A stretch of 14,180 nucleotides of DNA, taken from an uncultured Rubrivivax sp. Its GTDB lineage: Bacteria; Pseudomonadota; Gammaproteobacteria; Burkholderiales; Burkholderiaceae_C. Below the pieces are notes generated by a model that ran no database searches, was not told the DNA's origin, and worked only from the letters and a program-made list of their open reading frames with translations. This document shows positions 6,436 through 13,387 of this stretch, one piece after another; positions within the stretch are counted from its first letter, which is position 1, and the number at the start of each line of letters is the position of its first letter. Position numbers and translations under genes: made by a program. The stretch spans positions 1-14,180 of the forward strand of contig CALBTN010000197.1 of assembly GCA_937967345.1 (NCBI GenBank), read 5' to 3'.

Positions 6436-7440
6436 ATGGAGACGACCTTGCGCATCAAGCCATTCCTGTACGGCCTGCTGGTTGCCGCGGCAGCCACGCT
6501 GGGCACCCCTGTCGCCTCGGCCCAGAGCTTTCCGACCAAGCCGGTGACGCTGATGGTGCCGTACCCCGCCGGCGGGCTGTCGGACGTGATCGCCCGGCTG
6601 GTGAACGGCCCGCTGGGCAAGATCCTGGGCCAGCCGGTGATCGTCGACAACGTCGGTGGCGTCAGCGGCGCGATCGCGGCGCAGAAGGTGCTCGGCGCAC
6701 CCGCCGACGGCTACCACCTGTTCCAGGGTTCACCGAACGAGCTGATCCTCGCGCCGCTGGCGATCTCGTCGGTCAAGTTCAAGAGCGACGACTTCCGCCT
6801 GGTGCAGATGGTCAGCACCGGCCAGATCGCCGTCTACACCCGCCCCGATCTGCCGGTGGCGACGATGGACGAGCTGATCGACTACGCGCGCAAGGAAGCC
6901 GCCGCCGGCCGCCCGATCACCTACGCCAGCGTCGGGCCCGGCTCGTTCTATCACCTGCTGGGCGCACAGCTGTCGAAGGTCACCGGGATCCCGATGACGC
7001 ATGTGCCGTACAAGGGCGGTGCGCCGGCCAACCAGGATCTGCTCGGCGGGCGGGTGGACATCTTCATCACGGTCTACGGCAAGAACTACCAGCAGTGGGC
7101 CGAGACCGGCAAGATCAAGATCCTGGCGCTGCTCAACAGCGAACGGCGCGAAGGCTTCAAGCAGTACCCGGCGATCGCCGAGACCAAGCCGCTGAAGGAC
7201 TTCACCTTCAACTTGTGGACCGGCTACTTCGTCAAGAAGGACACGCCGGAGCCGATCGTGCAGACGCTGCACGACGCACTGAACGGCGCGTTGGCCGAGC
7301 CCGCGGTGCGCGACGGCTTGCTGGCCAACGGCATGCAGCCGGCCAAGCCGGTCAGCCTGGCCGACGCCGGCAAGTTCTACGCCGATCAGGCCGTGAAGTT
7401 CCGCGCGATCGCCAAGTCGATCGGCCTCGAACCGCAATGA
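6436..7440 (+). CDS. Bug-family periplasmic solute-binding receptor (TctC-like)
   Basis: A 334-residue periplasmic receptor of the Bug family, the extracytoplasmic binding component of tripartite tricarboxylate transporters. A Sec signal peptide is clear: a basic start (RIKPF), a hydrophobic core (LYGLLVAAAATLG) and a cleavage-type end (VASAQS, about residues 26-31). The mature part begins FPTKPVTLMVPYPAGGLSD and shows DNVGGVSG (71-78), ADGY (90-93) and VPYKGGAPANQDLLGGRVD, all typical of the family. Known ligands are carboxylates, amino acids and aromatic acids; the ligand here is unknown. The ATG at 6436 has no Shine-Dalgarno site, whereas a TTG at 6448 has GGAG six bases upstream and would start MRIKPF with the same signal peptide, so that start is a real alternative. 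The stop overlaps the start of the amidohydrolase gene. No tctA or tctB is present in the window. Confidence 0.92.
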   Translation: METTLRIKPFLYGLLVAAAATLGTPVASAQSFPTKPVTLMVPYPAGGLSDVIARLVNGPLGKILGQPVIVDNVGGVSGAIAAQKVLGAPADGYHLFQGSPNELILAPLAISSVKFKSDDFRLVQMVSTGQIAVYTRPDLPVATMDELIDYARKEAAAGRPITYASVGPGSFYHLLGAQLSKVTGIPMTHVPYKGGAPANQDLLGGRVDIFITVYGKNYQQWAETGKIKILALLNSERREGFKQYPAIAETKPLKDFTFNLWTGYFVKKDTPEPIVQTLHDALNGALAEPAVRDGLLANGMQPAKPVSLADAGKFYADQAVKFRAIAKSIGLEPQ

Positions 7441-8666
7441 CCGCGCCCGCCGAGCCCACCGTGAACGATCGACCCCAAGCCGCCGCGCGGCCGTTGCTGC
7501 AGGCGTTGCAGGCCCAGGCCGAAGAGTTCATCGCGCTGCGGCGCGACATCCACCAGCACCCCGAGCTGGGCTACCAGGAGCTGCGCACCAGCGATCTGGT
7601 GGCCGAGCAGCTCGCCCGCTGGGGCTACCGCGTCACGCGCGGTCTGGGCGGCACTGGCGTGGTCGGCCAACTGGTGCGCGGCGCCGGCGCCAGGCGGCTC
7701 GGCCTGCGTGCCGACATGGACGCGCTGCCGATCGACGAGGCCACCGCCCTGCCCTACGCCAGCCGCCATGCCGGCGTGATGCACGCCTGCGGCCACGACG
7801 GCCACACCGCGATGCTGCTGGCCGCGGCCAAGCACATTGCCGCGCAGGTGCCGTTCTCGGGCACCTTGAACCTGATCTTCCAGCCCGCCGAAGAAAGCCT
7901 CGGCGGTGCCAAGAAGATGATGGACGACGGCTTGTTCGGGCAGTTTCCGTGCGATGCGGTGTTCGGCATGCACAACATGCCCGGCTACCCGCAGGGCCAC
8001 CTGGTGCTGCGCGACGGCGCGATGATGGCCTCGGCCGAAACCGTGACCATCACGCTCGAAGGCCGCGGCGGCCACGGCGCGGTGCCGCACCGCGCGGCCG
8101 ACCCGGTGGTGGCCGGCGCGGCCATCGTCATGGCCTTGCAAAGCATCGTCGCGCGCAACGTCGACCCGCAGCAGATGGCGGTGATCACGGTGGGCGCGTT
8201 CAACGCCGGCAGCACCGACAACGTGATCCCGCAGCGCGCCACGCTCAAGCTCAGCGTGCGCGCGCTCGACCGCGAGGTGCGCGACCTGCTCGAGCAGCGC
8301 ATCACCGAACTGGTGCATGCCCAGGCCCAAAGCTTCGGCGTGCAGGCCACGATCGACTACAGGCGGCTGTACCCGGTGCTGGTGAACCACACGCGCGAAA
8401 CCGACATCGCGCGCGAAGTGGCCGAGGAATTGGTCGGCGCGCAGGGCATGACCCGCCAGGGCAAGGCGCTTTCGGGCAGCGAGGACTTCGCGTTCTTTCT
8501 GGAGGAGGTGCCGGGCTGCTATCTGCTGATCGGCAACGGCGACGACACCGGCGACGGCCATGGCGCGTGCATGGTGCACAACCCGGGTTACGACTTCAAC
8601 GACCGCAACGTGGTCGTGGGCTCGGCCTTCTGGTCGCTGCTGGTCGAGCGTTATCTCGCCGGCTGA
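7437..8666 (+). CDS. M20-family amidohydrolase (hippurate hydrolase-like)
   Basis: A 409-residue metal-dependent amidohydrolase of peptidase family M20 (subfamily with HipO and IAA-amino acid hydrolases), which cleaves N-acyl or N-aroyl amino acids and related amides. Expected metal ligands are all visible: C118 and H120 in HACGHDGH, the glutamate pair E152-E153 in QPAEES, H179 in FGMHN, and H381 in MVHNPGYDFND. RADMDALP (91-98) precedes them, and HQHPELGYQE (39-48) is the usual N-terminal signature. The dimerisation domain spans about 195-305 and contains GRGGHGAVPH. There is no signal peptide, so it acts in the cytoplasm. Its ATG overlaps the receptor stop (ATGA), which indicates translational coupling and a shared substrate route: the receptor captures and this enzyme hydrolyses. 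The 3' end overlaps the convergent transporter gene by 16 bases. The exact substrate is not determinable. Confidence 0.93.
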   Translation: MTAPAEPTVNDRPQAAARPLLQALQAQAEEFIALRRDIHQHPELGYQELRTSDLVAEQLARWGYRVTRGLGGTGVVGQLVRGAGARRLGLRADMDALPIDEATALPYASRHAGVMHACGHDGHTAMLLAAAKHIAAQVPFSGTLNLIFQPAEESLGGAKKMMDDGLFGQFPCDAVFGMHNMPGYPQGHLVLRDGAMMASAETVTITLEGRGGHGAVPHRAADPVVAGAAIVMALQSIVARNVDPQQMAVITVGAFNAGSTDNVIPQRATLKLSVRALDREVRDLLEQRITELVHAQAQSFGVQATIDYRRLYPVLVNHTRETDIAREVAEELVGAQGMTRQGKALSGSEDFAFFLEEVPGCYLLIGNGDDTGDGHGACMVHNPGYDFNDRNVVVGSAFWSLLVERYLAG

Positions 8667-9739
8667 CCGGGTGGTGCGCCGCGCAGGCGGCGCACCACGT
8701 CGGACACCAGCCCGATGAAGGCCGCGGCCCATGCCAGCAGCGCGACCGCCAGCACCACCGGCGGCAGAAAGCCCAGAAACTCCAGATCCAGCGCATCGAT
8801 CATCTGATGCGTGCTGGCTGCGTACATGCCCAGCGGAAACACCGCGCCCCAGTACAGCGGGTCGTACTTGAGCGGAAAGCGCCGGTAGACATGGCGCCAT
8901 ACGCCCAGCAGCAGCAGCATCGGAATCCACCAGGTGCCGGTGGCCCAATAGAACACGGTGAAGCCCTTGATGAACGGCAGCAGCGACTGCAGGAACGGCG
9001 CGTGGCCTGAATTGAGGATCAGCAGTGCGCCGGCCAGGGTGGAGATCGCCATCGCGCCCATGTTGATCCAGTACGGCGGCGACAGGTCGCCGGGCTCGAG
9101 CGTGAAGAAGGTGTAGCGGTAGAAGATCAGCGACATCATCCAGATGTAGAGCATGCCGCCCCACAACCACATCGACAGCGCGAGGAAGTTCAGCTCGAGC
9201 CGGCCCGGCTGGCCGACGTGCGTGGCCAGCAGCGCGCTGAGCGCCGCAATCGACTGCGTCGACACCACACCCAGCAGCCAGGCGCCGTTGATGCCTTCGG
9301 CCAGCGTCGGCTTCACCGGCTTGACCGTCAGGCCGGTGAAGATGGTATAGGTCAGCGCGACCCACAGTGCCAGCGCCAGCGCCCACAGCGCGATGCCGAT
9401 ATCCACTTCGGCTGACAGCAGCAGGAACTGGCTGCCCAGCAGGCTGGTCGCCGCGACCACGGTGAAGAAGCCGGGGCCGCGCAGATGGTCGAACAAGTCG
9501 CCAACGAAGCGTTGGCGGTACCGCGCCAGGCGCAGCAGCGTCAGCACCCACAGCACCGCATACATCACCAGGCTCAACGCGAACAGCCCGCGCGCCACCC
9601 GCGGCAGCTCCGACAGCTGCGCGGCGATGGCCACGATGCCGGTGGCCATGACCATGCCGAACGAGGCCGGCGACATCCCGGCCAACCCGTCCGGCTGCCT
9701 TGGCGCTGCCGCCCGGGTGCGGCTCAACCCGTCGTGCAT
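8651..9739 (-). CDS. TDT-family (TehA/SLAC1-like) membrane transporter
   Basis: A 362-residue integral membrane protein of the tellurite-resistance/dicarboxylate transporter (TDT) family, related to TehA, Mae1 and SLAC1 anion channels. About ten hydrophobic segments are visible, beginning with SPASFGMVMATGIVAIAAQL (23-42), a conserved opening of the family. Later landmarks are FFTVVAATSLLGSQFLLL, NGAWLLGVVSTQSIAAL, a tryptophan-rich run (MWLWGGMLYIWMMSLIFYRY) and WGAVFPLGMYAAST. The C-terminus is basic (VVRRLRG). Members move small organic or inorganic anions; a tellurite role should not be assumed. The ATG at 9739 has only a weak Shine-Dalgarno sequence; an ATG at 9676 is possible and would begin one residue before SPASFG. 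It lies 111 bases downstream of the P450 gene on the same strand, so co-transcription is possible, and no separate promoter stands out in the gap. Confidence 0.88.
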   Translation of the reverse strand: MHDGLSRTRAAAPRQPDGLAGMSPASFGMVMATGIVAIAAQLSELPRVARGLFALSLVMYAVLWVLTLLRLARYRQRFVGDLFDHLRGPGFFTVVAATSLLGSQFLLLSAEVDIGIALWALALALWVALTYTIFTGLTVKPVKPTLAEGINGAWLLGVVSTQSIAALSALLATHVGQPGRLELNFLALSMWLWGGMLYIWMMSLIFYRYTFFTLEPGDLSPPYWINMGAMAISTLAGALLILNSGHAPFLQSLLPFIKGFTVFYWATGTWWIPMLLLLGVWRHVYRRFPLKYDPLYWGAVFPLGMYAASTHQMIDALDLEFLGFLPPVVLAVALLAWAAAFIGLVSDVVRRLRGAPPGQPAR

Positions 9740-9850
9740 GCCGCGCTCACTGCAAGCCGGGCCAGGCCGTGCGGGACCGTGCTTGCGCGCGGCTGCCTGC
9801 CCGGCGGCGGGCTGGTTCGCGGTTGGTCTCGAGCCTGCACGCTCGGCGCA

Positions 9851-11017
9851 TCAGCCCACCCGCGCAGCCAGCCTCAGCGGCAGCCGCGAAAAGCCGCTGG
9901 CCGGGTACATGGCGCGCAGCGGCGGGCGCTCGGCGACCAGCGCCAGCCGCCGTGCGGCGAGCAGCTCTTGCACCACCACCTCGAGCTCCAGCCGCGCCAG
10001 CGGCGCGCCCGGGCAGACGTGGATACCGGCGCCGTACAGCAGGTTCAGCGCCGGATCGCGGTCGAGCCTGAACTCGTCCGGGTCGCCGAACACAGCCTCG
10101 TCGCGGTTGGCCGCGGCCCAGATCAGGCTGATGCGTTCACCGACCTCGACTTCCCGGCCGCCGAAGTCGGCCGGGTGCAGCGCCACGCGCCGGTTGGCGA
10201 TCAGCGGTGCGTGGATGCGCAGGATCTCGTCGATCGCCGCCGGCAACAGCGCCGGGGCGGCGTGCAACTGCTCTTGCAGCGGCGCGCGCTCGGCCAGGTA
10301 TTGCGCGACGATGCCCACGCACGCGGCGATCGTGCCCAGCTCGCCGACGGTCCAGTTGCGCAGGATGCTGGTCAGCTCCTCGTCGTCGAGCAAGCGCTCG
10401 CCGCCGCCGGTGTCCACCCGCTCGCGCATCAGCTGCGCGGTGACGTCGGCGGCGGCGGTGCCCGCCTGGCGCCGGGCATCGAGCTGGGTCTGCACGTGGC
10501 GATCGAACTCGTGCGCCACCGCGGCCAGCGCCGCACGGTCGTGCGCGAGCCGGGCCTTGTGGTTGTCGCGGATCCACGCGCGCAGCGGTGCGCGCAACTC
10601 GTCGGGCCAGCCCAGAAACGCGCACTGGATGCGCAGCGCGAACTCGTCGGCGAACTCGGCCATCAGCTCGCACTCGCCGTCGGCCGGCAGCCGCGACACC
10701 AGCTCGGCCGCGATGCCCCGGCACACCGGCGCGAACGCCGCCATGCGCGAGGCCTCGAAGTACGGCTCGATCAGGCGGCGGTACACCGTGTGTTGCGGCG
10801 GGTCCATGCCGTTGGGCACCGACACATGGCCCGACACCGCGTTGCTGAAGGTATGGTGGTCGTACAGCACCCGCATCACGTCGGCATGGCGGAACAGCGA
10901 CCAGTGCAGGTAGTCGCTGTAGGCCACCGGGCAGCGCTGGCGCATCGAGTCGTAAGCGGCGATCTGGTCGTCGAGCACCGGCTGCGAGCGGGGGTCCCAA
11001 TCTTCAGGCGTGTTCAT
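9851..11017 (-). CDS. Cytochrome P450
   Basis: A 388-residue soluble bacterial-type heme monooxygenase. The K-helix motif is EILR (264-267), the meander region reads NRDEAVFGDPDEF (304-316), and the heme-binding loop is YGAGIHVCPGAPLAR with the axial cysteine at 335. MDPPQHTVYRRLIEPYF (71-87) is the usual B'-C region. The I-helix carries VGELGT (224-229) in place of the common (A/G)Gx(D/E)TT. Tyrosine replaces the usual first phenylalanine of the heme loop. There is no signal or membrane anchor. No ferredoxin or reductase gene is adjacent, so electrons must come from partners elsewhere. The ATG at 11017 is preferred to an upstream in-frame TTG at 11038 that adds seven residues; neither has a strong Shine-Dalgarno sequence. 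The gene diverges from the acyltransferase gene and precedes the transporter gene. The substrate is unknown. Confidence 0.93.
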   Translation of the reverse strand: MNTPEDWDPRSQPVLDDQIAAYDSMRQRCPVAYSDYLHWSLFRHADVMRVLYDHHTFSNAVSGHVSVPNGMDPPQHTVYRRLIEPYFEASRMAAFAPVCRGIAAELVSRLPADGECELMAEFADEFALRIQCAFLGWPDELRAPLRAWIRDNHKARLAHDRAALAAVAHEFDRHVQTQLDARRQAGTAAADVTAQLMRERVDTGGGERLLDDEELTSILRNWTVGELGTIAACVGIVAQYLAERAPLQEQLHAAPALLPAAIDEILRIHAPLIANRRVALHPADFGGREVEVGERISLIWAAANRDEAVFGDPDEFRLDRDPALNLLYGAGIHVCPGAPLARLELEVVVQELLAARRLALVAERPPLRAMYPASGFSRLPLRLAARVG

Positions 11018-11070
11018 GGTCAGCGTCGATCCGTTCAAACTGCGTGCGCGCGGGGCCGATGCACCACCGC

Positions 11071-11093
11071 GCCGAAGGTCCGTGGCCGAAGGT
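11071..11093. repeat. Direct repeat upstream of the P450 gene
   Basis: GCCGAAGGT occurs at 11071-11079 and 11085-11093, a 14-base period. It lies 54-76 bases upstream of the P450 start in the divergent gap and could be a tandem operator half-site pair. No regulator gene is adjacent, so this is only a positional suggestion. Confidence 0.35.
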
Positions 11094-11138
11094 TACCCCC
11101 ATGCACGACCACTGCGGCCCCGGCACGGGCCGGCTGAA

Positions 11139-11149
11139 GCAAAATCGCG
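11139..11149 (+). promoter_or_regulatory. Candidate -10 region of the acyltransferase gene
   Basis: GCAAAATCGCG contains a -10-like CAAAAT at 11140-11145. The same 11 bases occur on the - strand upstream of fabA (14063-14053). No good -35 hexamer is visible. Transcription would start near 11151, giving a leader of about 60 bases before the ATG at 11214. Confidence 0.35.
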
Positions 11150-11150
11150 T

Positions 11151-11176
11151 GCCGCCGCCCGGCGCAAGGCGGCGGC
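11151..11176 (+). other. GC hairpin at the predicted 5' end of the acyltransferase mRNA
   Basis: GCCGCCGCC (11151-11159) pairs exactly with GGCGGCGGC (11168-11176) over an 8-base loop. If transcription starts just after the CAAAAT element, this stem would form the very 5' end of the message, as stabilising 5' hairpins do. It could also be chance in such G+C-rich DNA. Confidence 0.35.
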
Positions 11177-11213
11177 GCCACCCGACCCGCGCAGCTACCA
11201 CCACGCCACCCTC

Positions 11214-12146
11214 ATGCAAGCCCTTCGCGGCATCTTCGCCAGCCTGGTTGTCGGGCTCAACACCCTGGCCTTCAGCTTGGTCCTGGTGCCGCTGGCGCTG
11301 CTGAAGCTGCTGCTGCCGCTGCCGGCGCTGCGCCGGGCGTTCGAGCGCATGCTCGCGTCGCTGGCGTCGGCCTGGGTGGCCGTCAACAACGCTTGGATCT
11401 TCGCGGTGCGCCCGGGCGCGCGCTGGGACGTGCAGGGCCTGGAGCAACTCGATGCGCGCGGCTGGTACCTGGTGGCCAGCAACCACCAGAGCTGGGTCGA
11501 CATCCTGGTGCTGCAGCGCGTGTTCCATGGCCGCATTCCGTTCCTGAAGTTCTTCCTCAAGCGCGAACTGATCTGGGTGCCGGTGATCGGCCTGGCCTGG
11601 TGGGCCCTGGACTTTCCGTTCATGACGCGCGGCAAGAGCCGCGGCGGGCTGCAAAAGGATCTGGAAACCACGCGCCGCGCCTGCGAGAAGTTCAAGCAGG
11701 TTCCGACCTCGGTGATGAACTTCGTCGAGGGCACGCGCGCGACGCCGGCCAAGATCGCCCAGGACAAGGGTCCGTACCAGCATCTGCTGCGGCCCAAGAT
11801 CGGCGGCCTGTCGGTGGCGCTGGCCACGATGGGCGAGCAGTTTCACGGGCTGCTCGACGTCACGGTCGTCTACCCCGGCGGCATCCCGACCTTCTGGGAC
11901 ATGCTGTGCGGCCGGCTCGACCACGTCATCGTGCGCGTGCAGCAGCACGCGATCCCGCCGGAGCTGGTCGGGGTGGAGCACGCGCTGCAGCGCGCCCATG
12001 TCGTCAAGCTCGGGCGCTGGGTTGAAAAGCTGTGGCGCGACAAGGACCGCCTGATCGGCGAACTGCTGCGCCAGGCCGGTGGCGGAGCCGGGCCGCGCGC
12101 CAGCGGCGGTGCCGACGCCGCCGCGCAGCCTGGCCAAGCGCACTGA
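11214..12146 (+). CDS. 1-acyl-sn-glycerol-3-phosphate acyltransferase (YihG-like)
   Basis: A 310-residue PlsC-superfamily acyltransferase, the same length as E. coli YihG. It would transfer an acyl chain to lysophosphatidate during phospholipid synthesis at the inner membrane. The catalytic HX4D motif is HQSWVD (H91, D96). Other family blocks are FPFMTRGKSR (134-143), the NFVEGTR substrate-binding block (169-175), LLRPKIGG (191-198) and VVYPG (219-223). A hydrophobic N-terminal segment (FASLVVGLNTLAFSLVLVPL, about 8-27) anchors it. The ATG at 11214 (MQALRGIF) is chosen because the longer open frame upstream is arginine- and proline-rich and not protein-like. No clear Shine-Dalgarno sequence precedes it. 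The last 20 residues, rich in Gly, Ala and Pro, look disordered. It converges on fabB and diverges from the P450 gene. An exact acyl preference, or a YihG-specific role, is inference. Confidence 0.92.
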   Translation: MQALRGIFASLVVGLNTLAFSLVLVPLALLKLLLPLPALRRAFERMLASLASAWVAVNNAWIFAVRPGARWDVQGLEQLDARGWYLVASNHQSWVDILVLQRVFHGRIPFLKFFLKRELIWVPVIGLAWWALDFPFMTRGKSRGGLQKDLETTRRACEKFKQVPTSVMNFVEGTRATPAKIAQDKGPYQHLLRPKIGGLSVALATMGEQFHGLLDVTVVYPGGIPTFWDMLCGRLDHVIVRVQQHAIPPELVGVEHALQRAHVVKLGRWVEKLWRDKDRLIGELLRQAGGGAGPRASGGADAAAQPGQAH

Positions 12147-12150
12147 CAGC

Positions 12151-12166
12151 GCGGGCGGCCGCCCGC
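12151..12166. terminator. GC palindrome between the convergent acyltransferase and fabB genes
   Basis: GCGGGCGGCCGCCCGC is a perfect 16-base palindrome filling most of the 26-base gap between the two stop codons. It can form a hairpin in either transcript. There is no T tract, so a bidirectional termination role is plausible but unproven. Confidence 0.45.
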
Positions 12167-12172
12167 CGCGCG

Positions 12173-13387
12173 CTAAGCGTCGAAGCGCGCGAACACCAGC
12201 GACGCGTTGGTGCCGCCGAAGCCGAAGCTGTTCGACATCACCGCACCCAATGCGCCGTCGTGCCGCGCGAGCAGCACCGGCAGGCCGGTCGCAGCCGGGT
12301 CGAGGTTGTCGATGTTGGCCGAGGCCGCGGCAAAGCCGCGCTGCATCATCAGCAGCGAGTAGATCGCCTCTTGCACCCCGGCCGCGCCCAGCGAGTGGCC
12401 CGACAGCGACTTGGTCGAGCTGATCATCGGCACCTTGGCGCCGAAGACCTCGCGCACCGCGCCGAGCTCGGCCACGTCGCCCACCGGGGTGGACGTGCCA
12501 TGCGCGTTGATGTAGTCGACCGGCACGCGCACCGTGGCCAGTGCCTGCTGCATGCAGCGCTGCGCCCCTTCGCCCGACGGCGCGACCATGTCATGGCCGT
12601 CGGAGGTGGCACCGTAGCCGACCACCTCGGCCAGGATGGCAGCGCCGCGCGCCTGCGCATGCTCGAGCGACTCCAGCACCAGCATGCCGCCGCCGCCGGC
12701 GATGACGAAGCCGTCGCGCGCCGCGTCGAAGGCACGCGAGGCCTGCTCGGGGCGGTCGTTGAAGCCGCTGGACATCGCGCCCATCGCGTCGAACAGCAGC
12801 GACATCTCCCAGCTCTCTTCCTCGCCGCCGCCGGCCAGCACCACGTCCTGCTGGTCCCAGGCGATCAGTTGCGCGGCGTGGCCGATGCAATGCGCGCTGG
12901 TGGCGCAGGCCGAGCTGATCGAGTAGTTGACGCCCTTGATCGCGAAGTTGGTGGCCAGGCACGCCGACACCGTGCTGCCCATCGCGCGCGTGACCATGAA
13001 CGGGCCGACGCGCTTGATGCCCTTGGCGCGCAAGGTGTCGGCCGCCCAGACCTGGTTGTGGCTCGACGCGCCGCCGCTGCCGGCCACCAGCCCGGTGCGC
13101 GGATGCGAGATCTGCGCCGCCGTCAGCCCCGACTGCTCGAGCGCCTGCTTGGTCGCCAGCCAGGCGTAGGCGGCCGCGTCGCCCATGAAGCGCAGCGTGC
13201 GCCGATCGACTGCCTCCTCGAGGTTCAGCTGCGGACGCCCGCTGATCTGGCAGCGCATGCCGTGCTCGGCATAGACCGGGTTGAAGCGGATGCCCGAGCG
13301 GCCCTCGCGCAGGCTGGTCGCGACCTCGTCGACGTTGTTGCCCAGGCTGGAGACGATGCCCTGGCCGGTGATGACCACGCGTCGCAT
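12173..13387 (-). CDS. fabB: 3-oxoacyl-ACP synthase I
   Basis: A 404-residue beta-ketoacyl-ACP synthase that elongates acyl-ACP with malonyl-ACP, including the cis-3-decenoyl-ACP made by FabA, and is therefore needed for unsaturated fatty acids in this pathway. The catalytic triad is visible: the nucleophile C161 in SISSACATSAHC, H296 in NAHGTSTP and H331 in KSLSGHSLGAAG, with the conserved lysine K326 just before. The chain ends with the glycine-rich SNSFGFGGTNAS loop typical of the family. Tight linkage to fabA and the VNYSISSACATSAHCIG block support FabB rather than FabF. Its ATG shares one base with the fabA stop (TGATG), and GAGGA lies six bases upstream inside fabA, so the two genes are coupled. 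Length matches E. coli FabB (406). Confidence 0.96.
   Translation of the reverse strand: MRRVVITGQGIVSSLGNNVDEVATSLREGRSGIRFNPVYAEHGMRCQISGRPQLNLEEAVDRRTLRFMGDAAAYAWLATKQALEQSGLTAAQISHPRTGLVAGSGGASSHNQVWAADTLRAKGIKRVGPFMVTRAMGSTVSACLATNFAIKGVNYSISSACATSAHCIGHAAQLIAWDQQDVVLAGGGEEESWEMSLLFDAMGAMSSGFNDRPEQASRAFDAARDGFVIAGGGGMLVLESLEHAQARGAAILAEVVGYGATSDGHDMVAPSGEGAQRCMQQALATVRVPVDYINAHGTSTPVGDVAELGAVREVFGAKVPMISSTKSLSGHSLGAAGVQEAIYSLLMMQRGFAAASANIDNLDPAATGLPVLLARHDGALGAVMSNSFGFGGTNASLVFARFDA

Noticed and set aside
7386..9551. Long - strand open frame (721 codons) across the amidohydrolase and part of the transporter gene
   Set aside because: It is a shadow of two real genes, with Ala/His/Arg-rich composition and no motif.
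8651..9739. Calling the TDT transporter a tellurite resistance protein
   Set aside because: The family name is historical. No other tellurite or tehB-like gene is nearby and members transport diverse small anions.
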